Made by a program: the position numbers and the translations under genes. From an uncultured Aquimarina sp. (GTDB taxonomy: Bacteria; Bacteroidota; Bacteroidia; Flavobacteriales; Flavobacteriaceae), in contig CANMLU010000007.1 in the NCBI GenBank assembly GCA_947498815.1, positions 1 to 64,000 on the forward strand: 64,000 nt of DNA, read 5' to 3'. The notes below the pieces were generated by a model. The model did no database searches. It was given only the letters and a program-made list of their open reading frames with translations, and was not told where the DNA came from. Positions 26,907 through 36,825 of this stretch are shown here, piece by piece (positions within the stretch are counted from its first letter, which is position 1; each line of letters starts with the position of its first letter).

Positions 26907-26940
26907 TTTATGATCGGATAATTGATACCTTAGGAAGCTT

Positions 26941-28314
26941 ATGATGAACAATTGGAAACATATATGCATTTTTTATTTATTCTTAGGAGTAAGTATACAT
27001 ACCGTATGTTCTCAAGAGATTGAACCCAAACAAGAAGTTAATATTGATGATCTGGGTAACGTCTCCGACGAATTCCAAGAAAGTTTTTTTGAAGCGCTTA
27101 AACAAAAAGCAATTACAAACTATGACAAAGCTATCGAAGCTTTAGAAAAGTGTATTAATATCGATCCTAAACCTGATTATTTATACTTAGAACTAGGTAA
27201 AAATTATCTGGAATTAAAAGTTTACGATAAAGCCGAAGATAACTTTAATATCGTTTTAAAAAACAAGCCAGATGACAGATACGTATTGGAGTTTATGTTC
27301 GAAGTATATTTTCAACAACATAAATATAAAGAATCTGTTGCGATAGTCGAAAAGTTAGTAGAGTATAACCCTATGTTCAAAGAACAATTGGCAAACCTTT
27401 ACTATCTTGAAAAAAGATATGATGAAGCCTTAAATGTTCTGGATGAACTGAATGACGAATTTGGCACAGATTCTTATCGTAATGAATTAAGAAAAAGGAT
27501 TGCATCCAAGATTACGAATCCCAATAATCAAATTGAACGATTAGAAAAAAAGATTAAAGAAAACCCTAAGGGAGAACAAAACTATCTTAATCTTATTTAT
27601 CTATATAGTCAAAGTAATCAAAAAGAGAAAGCATTTAAAACGGCAAAATTGCTTTTGGATAAAAAACCGAAGTCGGAACTGGTACACCTGGCATTGTATA
27701 AATTTTATCTGTCAGATAATAAGACCGATGATGCGGTTAACTCTATGAAAATTGCACTTAAAAGCAATAAGGTCGATACAGAATCAAAGTATAAAATCAT
27801 TAACGATTTCTTACCATTTTTGGATAAGAATCCGAAATACGAATCTCAATTAACAGAAATCGTAAGTATAGTATCTGGAGGCGAAAACAGTACAAAAGTT
27901 CTTACGGAATTAGGGCATTATTATTTTAAAAAAGATCAAAAGGAGCAAGCTCTTAATTTTTATGAGCGAAGTATAAAAGGGAACTTCAATGATTTTGGGT
28001 TATTAAAAAGAATTCTTCTTTTACAATTGGATTTGAAACGATACGAAAAAGCAGAAATAGGCAGCGAACTGGCTCTTGAGATGTATCCCGCGCAACCTAT
28101 TTTTTATTTGGTTAATGGAGTATCATTAAATCATTTAGAAAAAACAGAAAAAGCTCTAGAAATTCTTACATCAGGGATTGATTATGTAATCGATGATTTA
28201 AAAATGGAATCTGATTTTTATATACAAATCAGCGAGGCTTATCAAAAAATGGGAAATACCAGCAAAGCTGCAGAGTATAAAGAAAAAGTAATTCAACTTC
28301 AGAAAAAATCATAA
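26941..28314 (+). CDS. TPR-repeat exported protein
   Basis: A 457-residue protein with a signal peptide (about residues 1-24, ending VCSQ) and about ten TPR-like helical pairs, such as AIEALEKCINIDPKPDYLYLELG. It is likely periplasmic or outer-membrane associated and a protein-protein interaction scaffold. It lies 34 bases after the nucleotidyltransferase and seven bases before the DUF4292 lipoprotein. This order, ahead of a DUF4292 gene and an EnvC-like gene, is familiar in Flavobacteriia. Function unknown. Confidence 0.8.
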   Translation: MMNNWKHICIFYLFLGVSIHTVCSQEIEPKQEVNIDDLGNVSDEFQESFFEALKQKAITNYDKAIEALEKCINIDPKPDYLYLELGKNYLELKVYDKAEDNFNIVLKNKPDDRYVLEFMFEVYFQQHKYKESVAIVEKLVEYNPMFKEQLANLYYLEKRYDEALNVLDELNDEFGTDSYRNELRKRIASKITNPNNQIERLEKKIKENPKGEQNYLNLIYLYSQSNQKEKAFKTAKLLLDKKPKSELVHLALYKFYLSDNKTDDAVNSMKIALKSNKVDTESKYKIINDFLPFLDKNPKYESQLTEIVSIVSGGENSTKVLTELGHYYFKKDQKEQALNFYERSIKGNFNDFGLLKRILLLQLDLKRYEKAEIGSELALEMYPAQPIFYLVNGVSLNHLEKTEKALEILTSGIDYVIDDLKMESDFYIQISEAYQKMGNTSKAAEYKEKVIQLQKKS

Positions 28315-28321
28315 GCGCTTA

Positions 28322-29098
28322 ATGAACAAAGTATTTTATCTATTGTGTTTTTCTTTGATTGTGTTCAATTCCTGCAAAGGTACCAAGGCGGTTACCGGAT
28401 CCGGAATCAAAAAGTTAAGTGCAGAAAAAGTTATTGCCAATCACTATAATCGATCTTTTAATTTTAAAACGCTAAATGCCAGAGTCAAGGTGAGGTATGA
28501 TGATGGTAAGAAATCTTTTAGCCCTAGTGCTACCATGCGTTTTGAAAAAGACAAAGTGATTTGGGTAAGTGTGAAAATGTTAGGAATTACTCTTGCAAAA
28601 GCATTAATCACACCAGAAAAAGTAAGCTATTACGAAAAGATTGACAACACCTATTTTGAAGGAGACTTTAAAGTACTAAGTGAGTGGTTAGGGACCGACA
28701 ATCTGGATTTCGATAAAGTACAGCAAATGCTTTTGGGGCAAGCACTGTTTAATTTAAGAGAAGATAAGTACAATTCTTCGGTCACAGATCAAACATACCA
28801 GCTTAAACCAAAAAAAGAATTGGAGTTATTTGAAAGATTATTTTTAATACAACCTAATAGTTTCAAGATAGCCGCTCAAGAGCTAAAGCAACCTTTGGAA
28901 AACAGAAATCTTAAAATTAAGTATGAAAACTATCAAAAAGTTGGAAATCAGGATTTCCCAAAAGACATTGAGATCGAAGCTATGCAAGGAGATGAAAAAA
29001 CGATCATTGGTATAGAATATAAACAGGTGGATTACAATGCGCGCGTAAGTTTTCCGTTTAAAATACCATCAGGATACAAGGAAGTCACAATTCAATGA
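28322..29098 (+). CDS. DUF4292 family lipoprotein
   Basis: A 258-residue lipoprotein. The signal peptide ends with lipobox FNSC (Cys19), then KGTKAV. The mature domain matches the Bacteroidota DUF4292 family, which looks like a LolA/LolB-type beta fold (for example NARVKVRYDDGKKSFSPS and IWVSVKMLGITLAKALITP). A role in lipoprotein or envelope transport is an inference from fold and context. The stop overlaps the start of the next gene (ATGA). Confidence 0.8.
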   Translation: MNKVFYLLCFSLIVFNSCKGTKAVTGSGIKKLSAEKVIANHYNRSFNFKTLNARVKVRYDDGKKSFSPSATMRFEKDKVIWVSVKMLGITLAKALITPEKVSYYEKIDNTYFEGDFKVLSEWLGTDNLDFDKVQQMLLGQALFNLREDKYNSSVTDQTYQLKPKKELELFERLFLIQPNSFKIAAQELKQPLENRNLKIKYENYQKVGNQDFPKDIEIEAMQGDEKTIIGIEYKQVDYNARVSFPFKIPSGYKEVTIQ

Positions 29099-30324
29099 AA
29101 ATTTCACGGATAACATATTTGATTGGTTTATTATTGGTGTGTGGCACTTCTTTTTCTCAAAGCACAAAGCAACAAGAGCTTGAAGAACAACGTCAGCGTT
29201 TAAGAGAAGAGATCGAGCAAATGAAACAATTACGAGCGGATAACAAAGTTAAAGAACGCTCGCTATTGGATGAGGTTGAAACCATCAACGCTCAGATTAA
29301 TACCCGTCAAAACCTCATAAAAATAACAAATCAGCAGGCCAATTTATTGACAAGAGAGGTTAATACCAATCTCAAAAAAATTGATGTATATCGTACAGAG
29401 CTTAAGGTGCTTAAAAAGGACTATGCTAAGATGATTTCAAAATCCTATAAAAGTAAATCACATCAGAGTAAAATTATGTTTCTGTTGTCTTCTGCAGACT
29501 TTGCTCAAGCCTATAAACGATTGCAGTATATGAAACAATATAATGAGCATCGTAAAGAACAAGCATTACGTATCGAGGGTAATACACAAGCATTACAAAA
29601 GCTTAACAGGGACCTCGCCAAACAAAAAGAGGATAAGCAAGTTTTGATAGCCGAAAATCGTGAAGCACAAGACAAACTCAAAGCGGAAAAGAAAGAACAA
29701 CAGGTTCTTATGGCATCTATCCGCAGAAAGCAAGGCACGTATACCAAACAGATTAAAAAGAAGCAGGAACAAGCTAGTGCAATTGATAAGGCTATAGAGA
29801 AGTTAATTCGAGAAGCTATAGCAAAAGCAAATAAAAAAGCAGGTAAAAAAGTAACTAAAAAGGGATCGGCTACCACATTTGCACTTACGCCAGAAGAAAC
29901 AAAACTCGCGGCGGGCTTTACATCAAATAAAGGAAAATTGCCTTGGCCAGTTGGAACAGGAAGAGTAACCAAAAAATTTGGTCGTCAACCACATCCCACA
30001 CTCCCAAATATAGTCATCAATAGTAGTGGTGTAGAAATTGAAACAAGGGCAGGAGAGAAGGCTAGAGCCATTTTTGAAGGCGAAGTTATCGCAATCCAAA
30101 AATTAAAAGGAGCAAGCCGTTTAGTGCAAATACGACACGGTAATTATATTACAACGTATTACAATATCGAAAACATTACCGTCAAAGAAGGTCAAAAAGT
30201 AGATACCAAACAATCCATAGGACAAGTACGTACCAATCCAACCACTGGAAGAGCCATCATGAAATTCTTAATCTACCAAAATGCAAAACGCTTAAACCCA
30301 CAAAGCTGGGTATATCGCATGTGA
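29095..30324 (+). CDS. EnvC-like M23 (LytM) domain protein, probably catalytically inactive
   Basis: A 409-residue exported protein: a signal peptide (ending SFSQ, about residue 22), a long coiled coil (about 25-260, rich in Glu/Gln/Lys) and a C-terminal LytM domain (about 285-409). This is the layout of EnvC, which activates cell-wall amidases at the division septum. The usual zinc ligands are not all there: the HxxxD motif region reads FGRQPHPTLPNIVINSSGV, and the HxH pair is replaced by MKFLIY. It is therefore probably an activator and not a hydrolase. It overlaps the DUF4292 gene by four bases. Confidence 0.85.
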   Translation: MKISRITYLIGLLLVCGTSFSQSTKQQELEEQRQRLREEIEQMKQLRADNKVKERSLLDEVETINAQINTRQNLIKITNQQANLLTREVNTNLKKIDVYRTELKVLKKDYAKMISKSYKSKSHQSKIMFLLSSADFAQAYKRLQYMKQYNEHRKEQALRIEGNTQALQKLNRDLAKQKEDKQVLIAENREAQDKLKAEKKEQQVLMASIRRKQGTYTKQIKKKQEQASAIDKAIEKLIREAIAKANKKAGKKVTKKGSATTFALTPEETKLAAGFTSNKGKLPWPVGTGRVTKKFGRQPHPTLPNIVINSSGVEIETRAGEKARAIFEGEVIAIQKLKGASRLVQIRHGNYITTYYNIENITVKEGQKVDTKQSIGQVRTNPTTGRAIMKFLIYQNAKRLNPQSWVYRM

Positions 30325-30357
30325 TAAGTGGCAAACTAATCGATCTAAAATTTTAAA

Positions 30358-31212
30358 ATGAATTGTAAGAATTGTAGTAAGAGTCTATCGGACCAAAGTA
30401 AGTTTTGTGATGAATGTGGAGGAAAGGTTGTACACGACAGAATAACTTTTAAAAGTCTGCTTTCAGATTTATTTACCAATGCTTTTGGATGGGACAACAA
30501 ATACTTTGTTACGTTAAGAAGTTTAATTATATCTCCACATATTCTTTTTAAAGAATATATTAATGGTACAAGAAAAAGATATGTGAATCCTTTTGCCTTT
30601 TTTGCTATTGGTGCAGCAATTACTTTATTGGTTTTCAATCAATTTTCTAATGATTACCTTAGAATTTCTGAGGAATTAAATGAAAAACAAATGGAAGCTA
30701 TGAACAATGTTCTTGTTCCTAATTTAAATGAATCTTTATCTGAAAATTCTACAAAAAATACTGATCCCGATAAGATTAAAAAAATTAGCTCAGAAGAGCT
30801 TAAAGAAAAACAGTTAGAATTAGGTAATAAAATTCAAAAAGCAATATTAAAATATTTTAATATTGTTTCTTTTATGCTCTTGCCGTATTATGCTTTTATT
30901 GCCTTTTTGGTATTTAGAAAGCCTTATAATTACGGAGAACACTTGATCATGAATGCTTATTTGCAAGGCATTACATTTCTCTTTACAACAATTTTCTTTT
31001 TAATTAGCTTAGCAGTAAACCCTAATATTTACTTTTTTGGATTGGCATTGACGATAACATATTATACCTACGCTTATACTAGACTATATAGCCTTTCTTG
31101 GGGTAATGTAATTATTAAATTATTAAAGTTTGTAGTTTTTACTTTACTATCTACAGTTATTTTAGTTATAACTGGAGGAGTTATTGGATTTATTTTTGGT
31201 GAGTCTTTATAA
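30358..31212 (+). CDS. DUF3667 family protein, zinc ribbon plus membrane domain
   Basis: A 284-residue protein. The N-terminal zinc ribbon has two CxxC pairs (CKNCSKSL and CDECGG, residues 3-24). It is followed by the DUF3667 start (ITFKSLLSDLF...NKYF) and four to five membrane helices (about 80-100, 170-190, 205-225, 226-245, 258-280). The hydrophilic loop at about 105-165 is lysine/glutamate rich. The function is unknown. It ends three bases from the end of a convergent gene with no visible terminator between. Confidence 0.78.
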   Translation: MNCKNCSKSLSDQSKFCDECGGKVVHDRITFKSLLSDLFTNAFGWDNKYFVTLRSLIISPHILFKEYINGTRKRYVNPFAFFAIGAAITLLVFNQFSNDYLRISEELNEKQMEAMNNVLVPNLNESLSENSTKNTDPDKIKKISSEELKEKQLELGNKIQKAILKYFNIVSFMLLPYYAFIAFLVFRKPYNYGEHLIMNAYLQGITFLFTTIFFLISLAVNPNIYFFGLALTITYYTYAYTRLYSLSWGNVIIKLLKFVVFTLLSTVILVITGGVIGFIFGESL

Positions 31213-31215
31213 AGA

Positions 31216-32361
31216 TTAATACCCAGATGGTAAGCTTTCAAATTTATAAATATAGTAAGGCGCATGCTCTGTAATATGGGCTTTACTTTGTAGCATTTGG
31301 TTAGGGATATCACTATCGGCCAAATAAAAAGTACCGCTGTTTGTCATGGATAACCCATCGGCCCATTGTATTCGTTGATCTTTGATTAGTGTAAAACCTT
31401 TGCCCTCTGGTGTAACCACATAAACTCCTTGATGTTCGATATCTGTAATGTATACGTTCCCTTCAACATCGGTACGAATCCCATCGCTTAGTGGTTTACT
31501 GGCCACTCGTTCTACAGCTGCGGCAACTTCATCTTCAGTTTTAGTAAAATCAGTGATGATTTCGGTAGAAATCCTGAAGAGTCCACTATGCCCCATTGGA
31601 GCGTAGTAAATGTACTTTCCGTCACGGCTAAAATCAATACCATCAATGCCAGTAAGTAAGTCTACGATTCCACCAAAGAAGCGCATTTTTTTGGTTGGAG
31701 TTACAGGAACATAACCTTCATGTTGTACACTGGAATGATTTTCCAGTTGATTTTTACTCGCGCCAGTTGCAAGATTATAGATAGCGATACTAGGTTTTTT
31801 TCCAAAGAAACTCACATTGGCAACGGCAAGATACTTTCCGTTGGGCGATACAGATAGATCATTAAAAAAAGATAGTTTTTTGGCTACATCACCCGGAAAA
31901 ACGTACTCGTGCACAATTTTGTCGGTGGCCAAATCAAAAGCAACTACTTTGACCGGATCAAAACCATGATTACCATGATCTATAACCCATAATCTGTTTT
32001 GCTGATCAGTAAATACACCCAAAATAGTATTAAATGCCTCCTGAGAATCGGCAGTTGGGTAGGGAACCGCTTTGCCATTAATAATTTCCATCAATTTATT
32101 GGTTTCAGGACGACTTTCTGGATGGATAGTAAAGAATACTCGTGTGGTCTGTATGGTATCCTTACTGGCTGCTACATTGCCTATGGGTTCTTCAAAAGCA
32201 ATAATTTGTTGCAATTGAGATTGATTATAAAGGGGTGTAGTCGACAGATCAGGATATTCGGATCCACCACCATAGCGAAGTCGTAAAAAGAGGATGAGCA
32301 TAAGGAGTAATCCAGCCAAAGTAATAATAATGGATAAGATAAGTTTCTTACGTCTTTTCAT
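31216..32361 (-). CDS. Major royal jelly/Yellow-related beta-propeller protein, membrane anchored
   Basis: A 381-residue protein. One N-terminal membrane anchor (about residues 7-27) is followed by a six-bladed propeller of the MRJP/Yellow family, which databases label L-dopachrome tautomerase-related. Seen are RVFFTIHPESRPETNKLMEI, LWVIDHGNHG and DGIDFSRDGKYIYYAPMGHS. The domain faces the periplasm. Bacterial members have no established activity; the fold relates to SMP-30/gluconolactonases. It is a single gene. Confidence 0.75.
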   Translation of the reverse strand: MKRRKKLILSIIITLAGLLLMLILFLRLRYGGGSEYPDLSTTPLYNQSQLQQIIAFEEPIGNVAASKDTIQTTRVFFTIHPESRPETNKLMEIINGKAVPYPTADSQEAFNTILGVFTDQQNRLWVIDHGNHGFDPVKVVAFDLATDKIVHEYVFPGDVAKKLSFFNDLSVSPNGKYLAVANVSFFGKKPSIAIYNLATGASKNQLENHSSVQHEGYVPVTPTKKMRFFGGIVDLLTGIDGIDFSRDGKYIYYAPMGHSGLFRISTEIITDFTKTEDEVAAAVERVASKPLSDGIRTDVEGNVYITDIEHQGVYVVTPEGKGFTLIKDQRIQWADGLSMTNSGTFYLADSDIPNQMLQSKAHITEHAPYYIYKFESLPSGY

Positions 32362-32719
32362 TTTTAAATGAATTTTTATTCATTATAAATATAATAAGAA
32401 TAATTGAAGGTTCTTTTCTTAATTCTGAATTTATGATAGTTTTAGCTGTTTTAAAAAGGATATGTTTAAATATTGAAGATAGGTGTGAGATTCACTTTTC
32501 ATAGATTGGTTTTGGCAAAGATCATGTTCATTTGCTTTAGCAAAGTCCTATTTAGACTAATATTGTAGGTCTTCAAAGCAATGAGAAAATAATCCTCGGG
32601 GCTGCCCCCGAGGATTATTTACCTTTTCTTAATAAAAAGTCACGTATGAATATTTTCTCATTTTTGATTCATTTCACCGTTGAAGAAAATTGTCGTTTAC
32701 ATAGTGTATAGGATACCGC
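32362..32719. other. Intergenic region with one strong terminator
   Basis: No gene is seen in this AT-rich stretch between two minus-strand genes. Its main feature is the perfect 15-bp hairpin at 32587-32620. Confidence 0.5.
32587..32620. terminator. Strong hairpin, probable terminator of the M57 protease gene
   Basis: AAATAATCCTCGGGG and CCCCGAGGATTATTT form a perfect 15-bp stem with a four-base loop (CTGC). On the minus strand it lies 100 bases after the protease stop and is followed by TTCTCATT; on the plus strand by ACCTTTTCTT. It could act in either direction. Confidence 0.75.
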
Positions 32720-33574
32720 TTAATATAAGTAATTTAATGCCTTTTTGTCATTTTCATTAAACTCTCCATCAGATGTAAGCGCCACGCAAGCCAACATAAT
32801 TGAATTTTGGTCAAAACCTCTTGGGGTACCTGGAATATGAATTGCGCCTACACCAGCACTTCCTTCATTGGTGTTTTCAAGACAACTTTCTCTACTAAAA
32901 TAATCGGTATGGCGAAGACCAATCGTATGCCCTATCTCGTGTGTCATAACACTTTCTACTACATCAAGAGGAAATTGATCTAGATTCCAGACTTCAATTG
33001 TGCCACCTGCATAACCATTTTTTGGCCACTCACCTAATCCTCCAGCTCCATTTCTAAAGTCACTACGATATACTGAAATATCGTATGGACTATCAAAATA
33101 TCCACCAAAACTTAATTCGAAATTAATCTTTAGATTCAGTTCATTGTAATTTTGAACTGCCATCTTTAGGGCTTTCCTCATTTTTTGTGTTAATGGTGGA
33201 TTAGAATATGGTCCATTAATTATTCCTTTTATTTTTATGGTTTTCGTCTTAGTTACCAAATTTCTGGTACGATATTGTTTACTTTGAATTCCGCCTTGAT
33301 CTGCATAGATATCACCTTGCATAATTTCTTTTTCTGTCATGAAAATATCTCTTTCAATGATATACCCTTTCTCTATAGTTCCATCGCGAAGTTTGCGTTC
33401 TCCACGTTCAACCACATTGCTATTTAAGGCTAATTTATCTAGTTGGGTTAGTATTTCTTTGCTAATCTGGTTTTGTGGAGCTTGATCCAAAGTTTCATTT
33501 TCTGTTTCACAAGAAACAAACATTAATATGGAAAAAACCACAATAGTACTTTTCAAATTCTTTATAGTTTTCAT
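32720..33574 (-). CDS. M57 family (HEIGH) metalloprotease lipoprotein
   Basis: A 284-residue secreted zinc protease. The signal peptide ends in lipobox FVSC (Cys22). The zinc motif is HEIGHTIGLRH, with ligands H212, H216 and H222 and general base E213, a metzincin-type HExxHxxGxxH. A downstream Met (NSIMLA) fits the Met-turn. The family is the dual-action HEIGH metallo-peptidase (M57). It probably acts at the outer membrane or cell surface on peptides in the medium. Single gene. Confidence 0.88.
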   Translation of the reverse strand: MKTIKNLKSTIVVFSILMFVSCETENETLDQAPQNQISKEILTQLDKLALNSNVVERGERKLRDGTIEKGYIIERDIFMTEKEIMQGDIYADQGGIQSKQYRTRNLVTKTKTIKIKGIINGPYSNPPLTQKMRKALKMAVQNYNELNLKINFELSFGGYFDSPYDISVYRSDFRNGAGGLGEWPKNGYAGGTIEVWNLDQFPLDVVESVMTHEIGHTIGLRHTDYFSRESCLENTNEGSAGVGAIHIPGTPRGFDQNSIMLACVALTSDGEFNENDKKALNYLY

Positions 33575-33724
33575 ATTTAAAATATTATAATTAGTAATGA
33601 CGATGTTTTAAGGTTGGTTGTAATTAATTATTAGACTTTATTTTTTTCATTGGGGAGTATATCACGAATATGTATCTTCTAAGCAACATATCCCCGATTA
33701 AGGTTTAGTTTTTATTTAAAAGAG

Positions 33725-34489
33725 TTATTTTTTTATAACTATACCCCCAGAAACGTCAACAGTTTTTGGGCTTCCTTTATAAAACACTGTACTAAATTGA
33801 GATATAGATCCTGTTAATTTATTAGACGCATAAACTTGTGCACTGTTAAATCCAGTCGCTTTAATATTAGTATCCTCTGATATTAATCCATATCCTTTAT
33901 AGCTAGAAGAACCACCAAAGATTAGATTTTGGGTTTTAGCATTTCCAGATAACTTAAAGACACTCGCACCTTGTCCATTTGCTTTTAGGCTCTTTGTCTC
34001 AACAGAAGCTTCTATGGTTCCAGAACCATTAATGATAAGATCAAGATTTGGGTTTTTTATTTTATTTTTTCCAACAATATTTCCAACTCCATTAATTTTT
34101 AAGGATCTTACGTTCGGAGTAGAGATGTATATATTAATTGTGGCATTTGTAAAACATTTATTCCCTTGATCTATTGTTAAAGTTCCTGATGATACATTGG
34201 TCTCTATAAAAGATATAATATTGTTATCTCCTTTAATGACAACAGATTTAGTATTACCCGTTGTTAAATAAATATTTGCAGAGGCTTTTAAATTAAGTTT
34301 AGTAAAGGAAGCTACATTTCTTCTCTGTGTTTTTATTGTACCAGATCCTTTAATACATTTGTTATTTCCTGTAATGTTAATTTTTTCAATATTTTCATTT
34401 TCCGTGATAGTATTATCTTTTTCACAGCTGTTAAAAGCACCAATTAAGAAAATTGAAAGTGCTACTTGTTTAAAAATTGAAGTTTTCAT
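33725..34489 (-). CDS. DUF2807 (head GIN domain) lipoprotein
   Basis: A 254-residue lipoprotein with lipobox FNSC (Cys22). The mature part is a beta-helix-like domain of the DUF2807/GIN family, with repeated segments such as LNLKASANIYLTTGNTKSVVIK, cut here to the VVIKGDNNIISFI part, and LIINGSGTIEASVETKSLKA. These are usually putative auto-transporter or adhesin-like proteins in Bacteroidota. The function is unknown. Confidence 0.78.
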   Translation of the reverse strand: MKTSIFKQVALSIFLIGAFNSCEKDNTITENENIEKINITGNNKCIKGSGTIKTQRRNVASFTKLNLKASANIYLTTGNTKSVVIKGDNNIISFIETNVSSGTLTIDQGNKCFTNATINIYISTPNVRSLKINGVGNIVGKNKIKNPNLDLIINGSGTIEASVETKSLKANGQGASVFKLSGNAKTQNLIFGGSSSYKGYGLISEDTNIKATGFNSAQVYASNKLTGSISQFSTVFYKGSPKTVDVSGGIVIKK

Positions 34490-34748
34490 GATTTCGTTAA
34501 GTTTTAATTAAGATGATTTTATAAAAGAATCATGAGTCAAAAGTATTCAAAACCTTCAAAATTAAATGCTCAATTAATGGGTTGAGTCGCCTTTTGTATA
34601 ACTGGTTTTTAAGCTACCAAAACACCATAAAATACTGTAATACAGTAGGTTAAATAATATTCGTTTTAATACAGAAGTAGCAACCAATGGGATGACACTT
34701 AAGTTTTCTATTGATAATATTTTAATAATCTTGAATAAAAAGAAGTGC

Positions 34749-35915
34749 TTACTTATTTTTTGAGATAAGATCCAGATATTGTGAAGGTGTTTTTTTTGTA
34801 ATGGACTTAAATATTCGATTAAATGAAGCTTTGGAATTAAAACCAGACTCTAATGCGATACCGTACATCGAATATTCTTTATGCATTCCTTTTTTTAATA
34901 ATTCAATAGTTGTTTTTACACGATATTCGTTAACAAACGTATAAAAATTCTTGTTTAACCCAATATTTAGTACTTGCGACAGATGATGCTTAGACACATC
35001 TATAGCTTTGGATACTTGATCTATGTTCAGATCACAATCAAGATAAGGCTTTTCTTCAATCATATACCTCTGTAGCTGTTCTAAATATTGACTTAAAACA
35101 TGATCCTGGAGCTTTGATTTTGTATATCGTATATTAAAGGAAGCTATTGATTCGGAAGTATTATCTGTCGTTTCTGAAAGGTTTATACGCGTAAAAATTT
35201 GGGGCTGAGAAATCATTTTATAAGAAATTACATAAACCAAAACTATAAATGCATAAAAAGAAATATCATATAGATAATCGAATTTTTCGATTTTATAGAA
35301 GTAAAGGAATTCTGCAACTATGCTTAATGCATTTGCCAATATTAAAAAAATTACCAAAGTATTGAGCCATTTAAGGTTTATAGATTCTATATTAGAATAT
35401 TTACTTAGTATTTTTAAATCATATTTTAATAAAAGTAAATAAGAACCAATAGCATAGAAGAACCCTACACTTAGTGAAAATAGAGCATTTATAAAATCGA
35501 AATTTTGATCAACCAACACTATTGAATTATTGTTAATAATAGTTAGTTTGTTTTCCAGATCCATAAATATATAGGAAGAAGACATAATGAAACCTATACC
35601 AAATGGAATGAGATGTAGACATAGTTTTGGGCTAAATTTTAGCGATTTTTCCAGTAAACTTTTAACATATAAATATTGAATAGGATGAATGATAAACCAA
35701 AGTGTGTAGGGAGCATAAAATAAATAAGGAAATGACTGAACTAAACTTTCGGACCTGAAGGTTTTCCAGGTTATCAATATAATAAGAATAATAAGATAAG
35801 ACGCCAAAAAAAGGTTAGCCTTATAATTACTTTTCCTTTTACTTAACAGCACAATTAAAATTAAACCTTGAAAAACAATTATATAGGTTAGTAATTCTCT
35901 TATATAAGGGGTCAT
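34749..35915 (-). CDS. Membrane-bound AraC-family transcriptional regulator
   Basis: A 388-residue protein. Its N-terminal half has seven to eight membrane helices (about residues 5-240). The C-terminal half is an AraC/XylS double helix-turn-helix (about 285-388), with IDQVSKAIDVSKHHLSQVL and ALESGFNSKASFNRIFKSIT. Such one-component sensors are common in Flavobacteriia; ligand and targets are unknown. I start at the ATG at 35915 (MTPYIRELL); the longer frame starts with TTG upstream. Confidence 0.85.
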   Translation of the reverse strand: MTPYIRELLTYIIVFQGLILIVLLSKRKSNYKANLFLASYLIILIILITWKTFRSESLVQSFPYLFYAPYTLWFIIHPIQYLYVKSLLEKSLKFSPKLCLHLIPFGIGFIMSSSYIFMDLENKLTIINNNSIVLVDQNFDFINALFSLSVGFFYAIGSYLLLLKYDLKILSKYSNIESINLKWLNTLVIFLILANALSIVAEFLYFYKIEKFDYLYDISFYAFIVLVYVISYKMISQPQIFTRINLSETTDNTSESIASFNIRYTKSKLQDHVLSQYLEQLQRYMIEEKPYLDCDLNIDQVSKAIDVSKHHLSQVLNIGLNKNFYTFVNEYRVKTTIELLKKGMHKEYSMYGIALESGFNSKASFNRIFKSITKKTPSQYLDLISKNK

Positions 35916-36111
35916 AACAGTTTGATTTAAGTAACACGCTGCATAGTTCAAAAATATAAATTAAATGAACTTTAGTTTGAATATAAGTTATATTTTTTGG
36001 GAGGTACCGTTTTTAAGTTAAAAAACTGTTTTTAGGAATTTTCTTTACCGGTAACTAATCCTGCAAAGTTCACATATAGGATTATGCTGCCTGTAACGAT
36101 TTTGCAGTGAT

Positions 36112-36621
36112 CTAAACAAACAAAGCTTTAAGCTCTGTTGCATCATCTGGTTTCATTTTACCCGCTAGTACCAAGCTCAGTTGTTTACGTCGTAATGCCG
36201 CATCATAACGTTCTTTTTCTTGAGGAGTTTCTGGTTTGATTTGGGGTACAGCAACAGGATTTCCACTTTCGTTTACAGCTACAAAGGTGTAAATAGCTTC
36301 ATTTGCCTTTGTTTTATCACCACTTTGTCTGTCTTCTACCCAAACATCAATATAAACTTCCATTGAGGATCTAAACGATCTGGAAACTTTTGCTTCTACT
36401 GTAACCACACTTCCCAAGGGTATGGCCTTATTAAATGCTACATGATTTACTGAAGCCGTAACGACTATTCTCCTGGAATGTCTACCAGCAGCAATTCCTG
36501 CCGCACGATCCATGCGAGCCAAAAGTTCTCCACCAAACAGATTGTTTAATGGGTTAGTTTCTCCTGTTAAGACCAAATCGGTTAGAGTAGTAAGAGATTC
36601 TGAAGGATATCTGGCTTCCAT
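36112..36621 (-). CDS. Acyl-CoA thioesterase (hotdog fold)
   Basis: A 169-residue cytosolic hotdog thioesterase of the YciA/BFIT-like group that hydrolyses acyl-CoA to the free acid and CoA. Seen is NPLNNLFGGELLARMDRAAG (about residues 20-39), with the catalytic-type Asp after the Gly-Gly. The segment VVTASVNHVAFNKAIPLGSVVTVEA follows, then the DxWVEDRQSGDKTKANEAIYTFVAV strand region. The length is standard. A -7 box lies at 36639. Single gene. Confidence 0.9.
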   Translation of the reverse strand: MEARYPSESLTTLTDLVLTGETNPLNNLFGGELLARMDRAAGIAAGRHSRRIVVTASVNHVAFNKAIPLGSVVTVEAKVSRSFRSSMEVYIDVWVEDRQSGDKTKANEAIYTFVAVNESGNPVAVPQIKPETPQEKERYDAALRRKQLSLVLAGKMKPDDATELKALFV

Positions 36622-36638
36622 GTGCTAATAATTTTTGG

Positions 36639-36646
36639 CAAAGATA
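36639..36646 (-). promoter_or_regulatory. -7 promoter element of the thioesterase gene (TATCTTTG)
   Basis: The minus strand reads TATCTTTG, an exact TAnnTTTG match, 17 bases upstream of the ATG. Confidence 0.5.
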
Positions 36647-36825
36647 ATCACGTAAAAATAACTTACACTATACCATTGAATAAAAGTATTTTCACCTAAA
36701 AAATGAAGATTATGAATTTATAGTAAGTTGTTGCCTAAAAATAGGAAAGCTTTACTAAAGACAAACAAAGCATTAACAAAAACGAAATGTTTTATAGGAT
36801 TCGTTGAAAGAAAAATTTTATAAAA

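Noticed and set aside
29511-29972. A 153-residue open frame antisense to the EnvC-like coiled coil
   Set aside because: Same effect as for atpF: the Lys/Glu/Gln-rich sense strand gives a long Ser/Phe/Leu antisense frame without biological sense.
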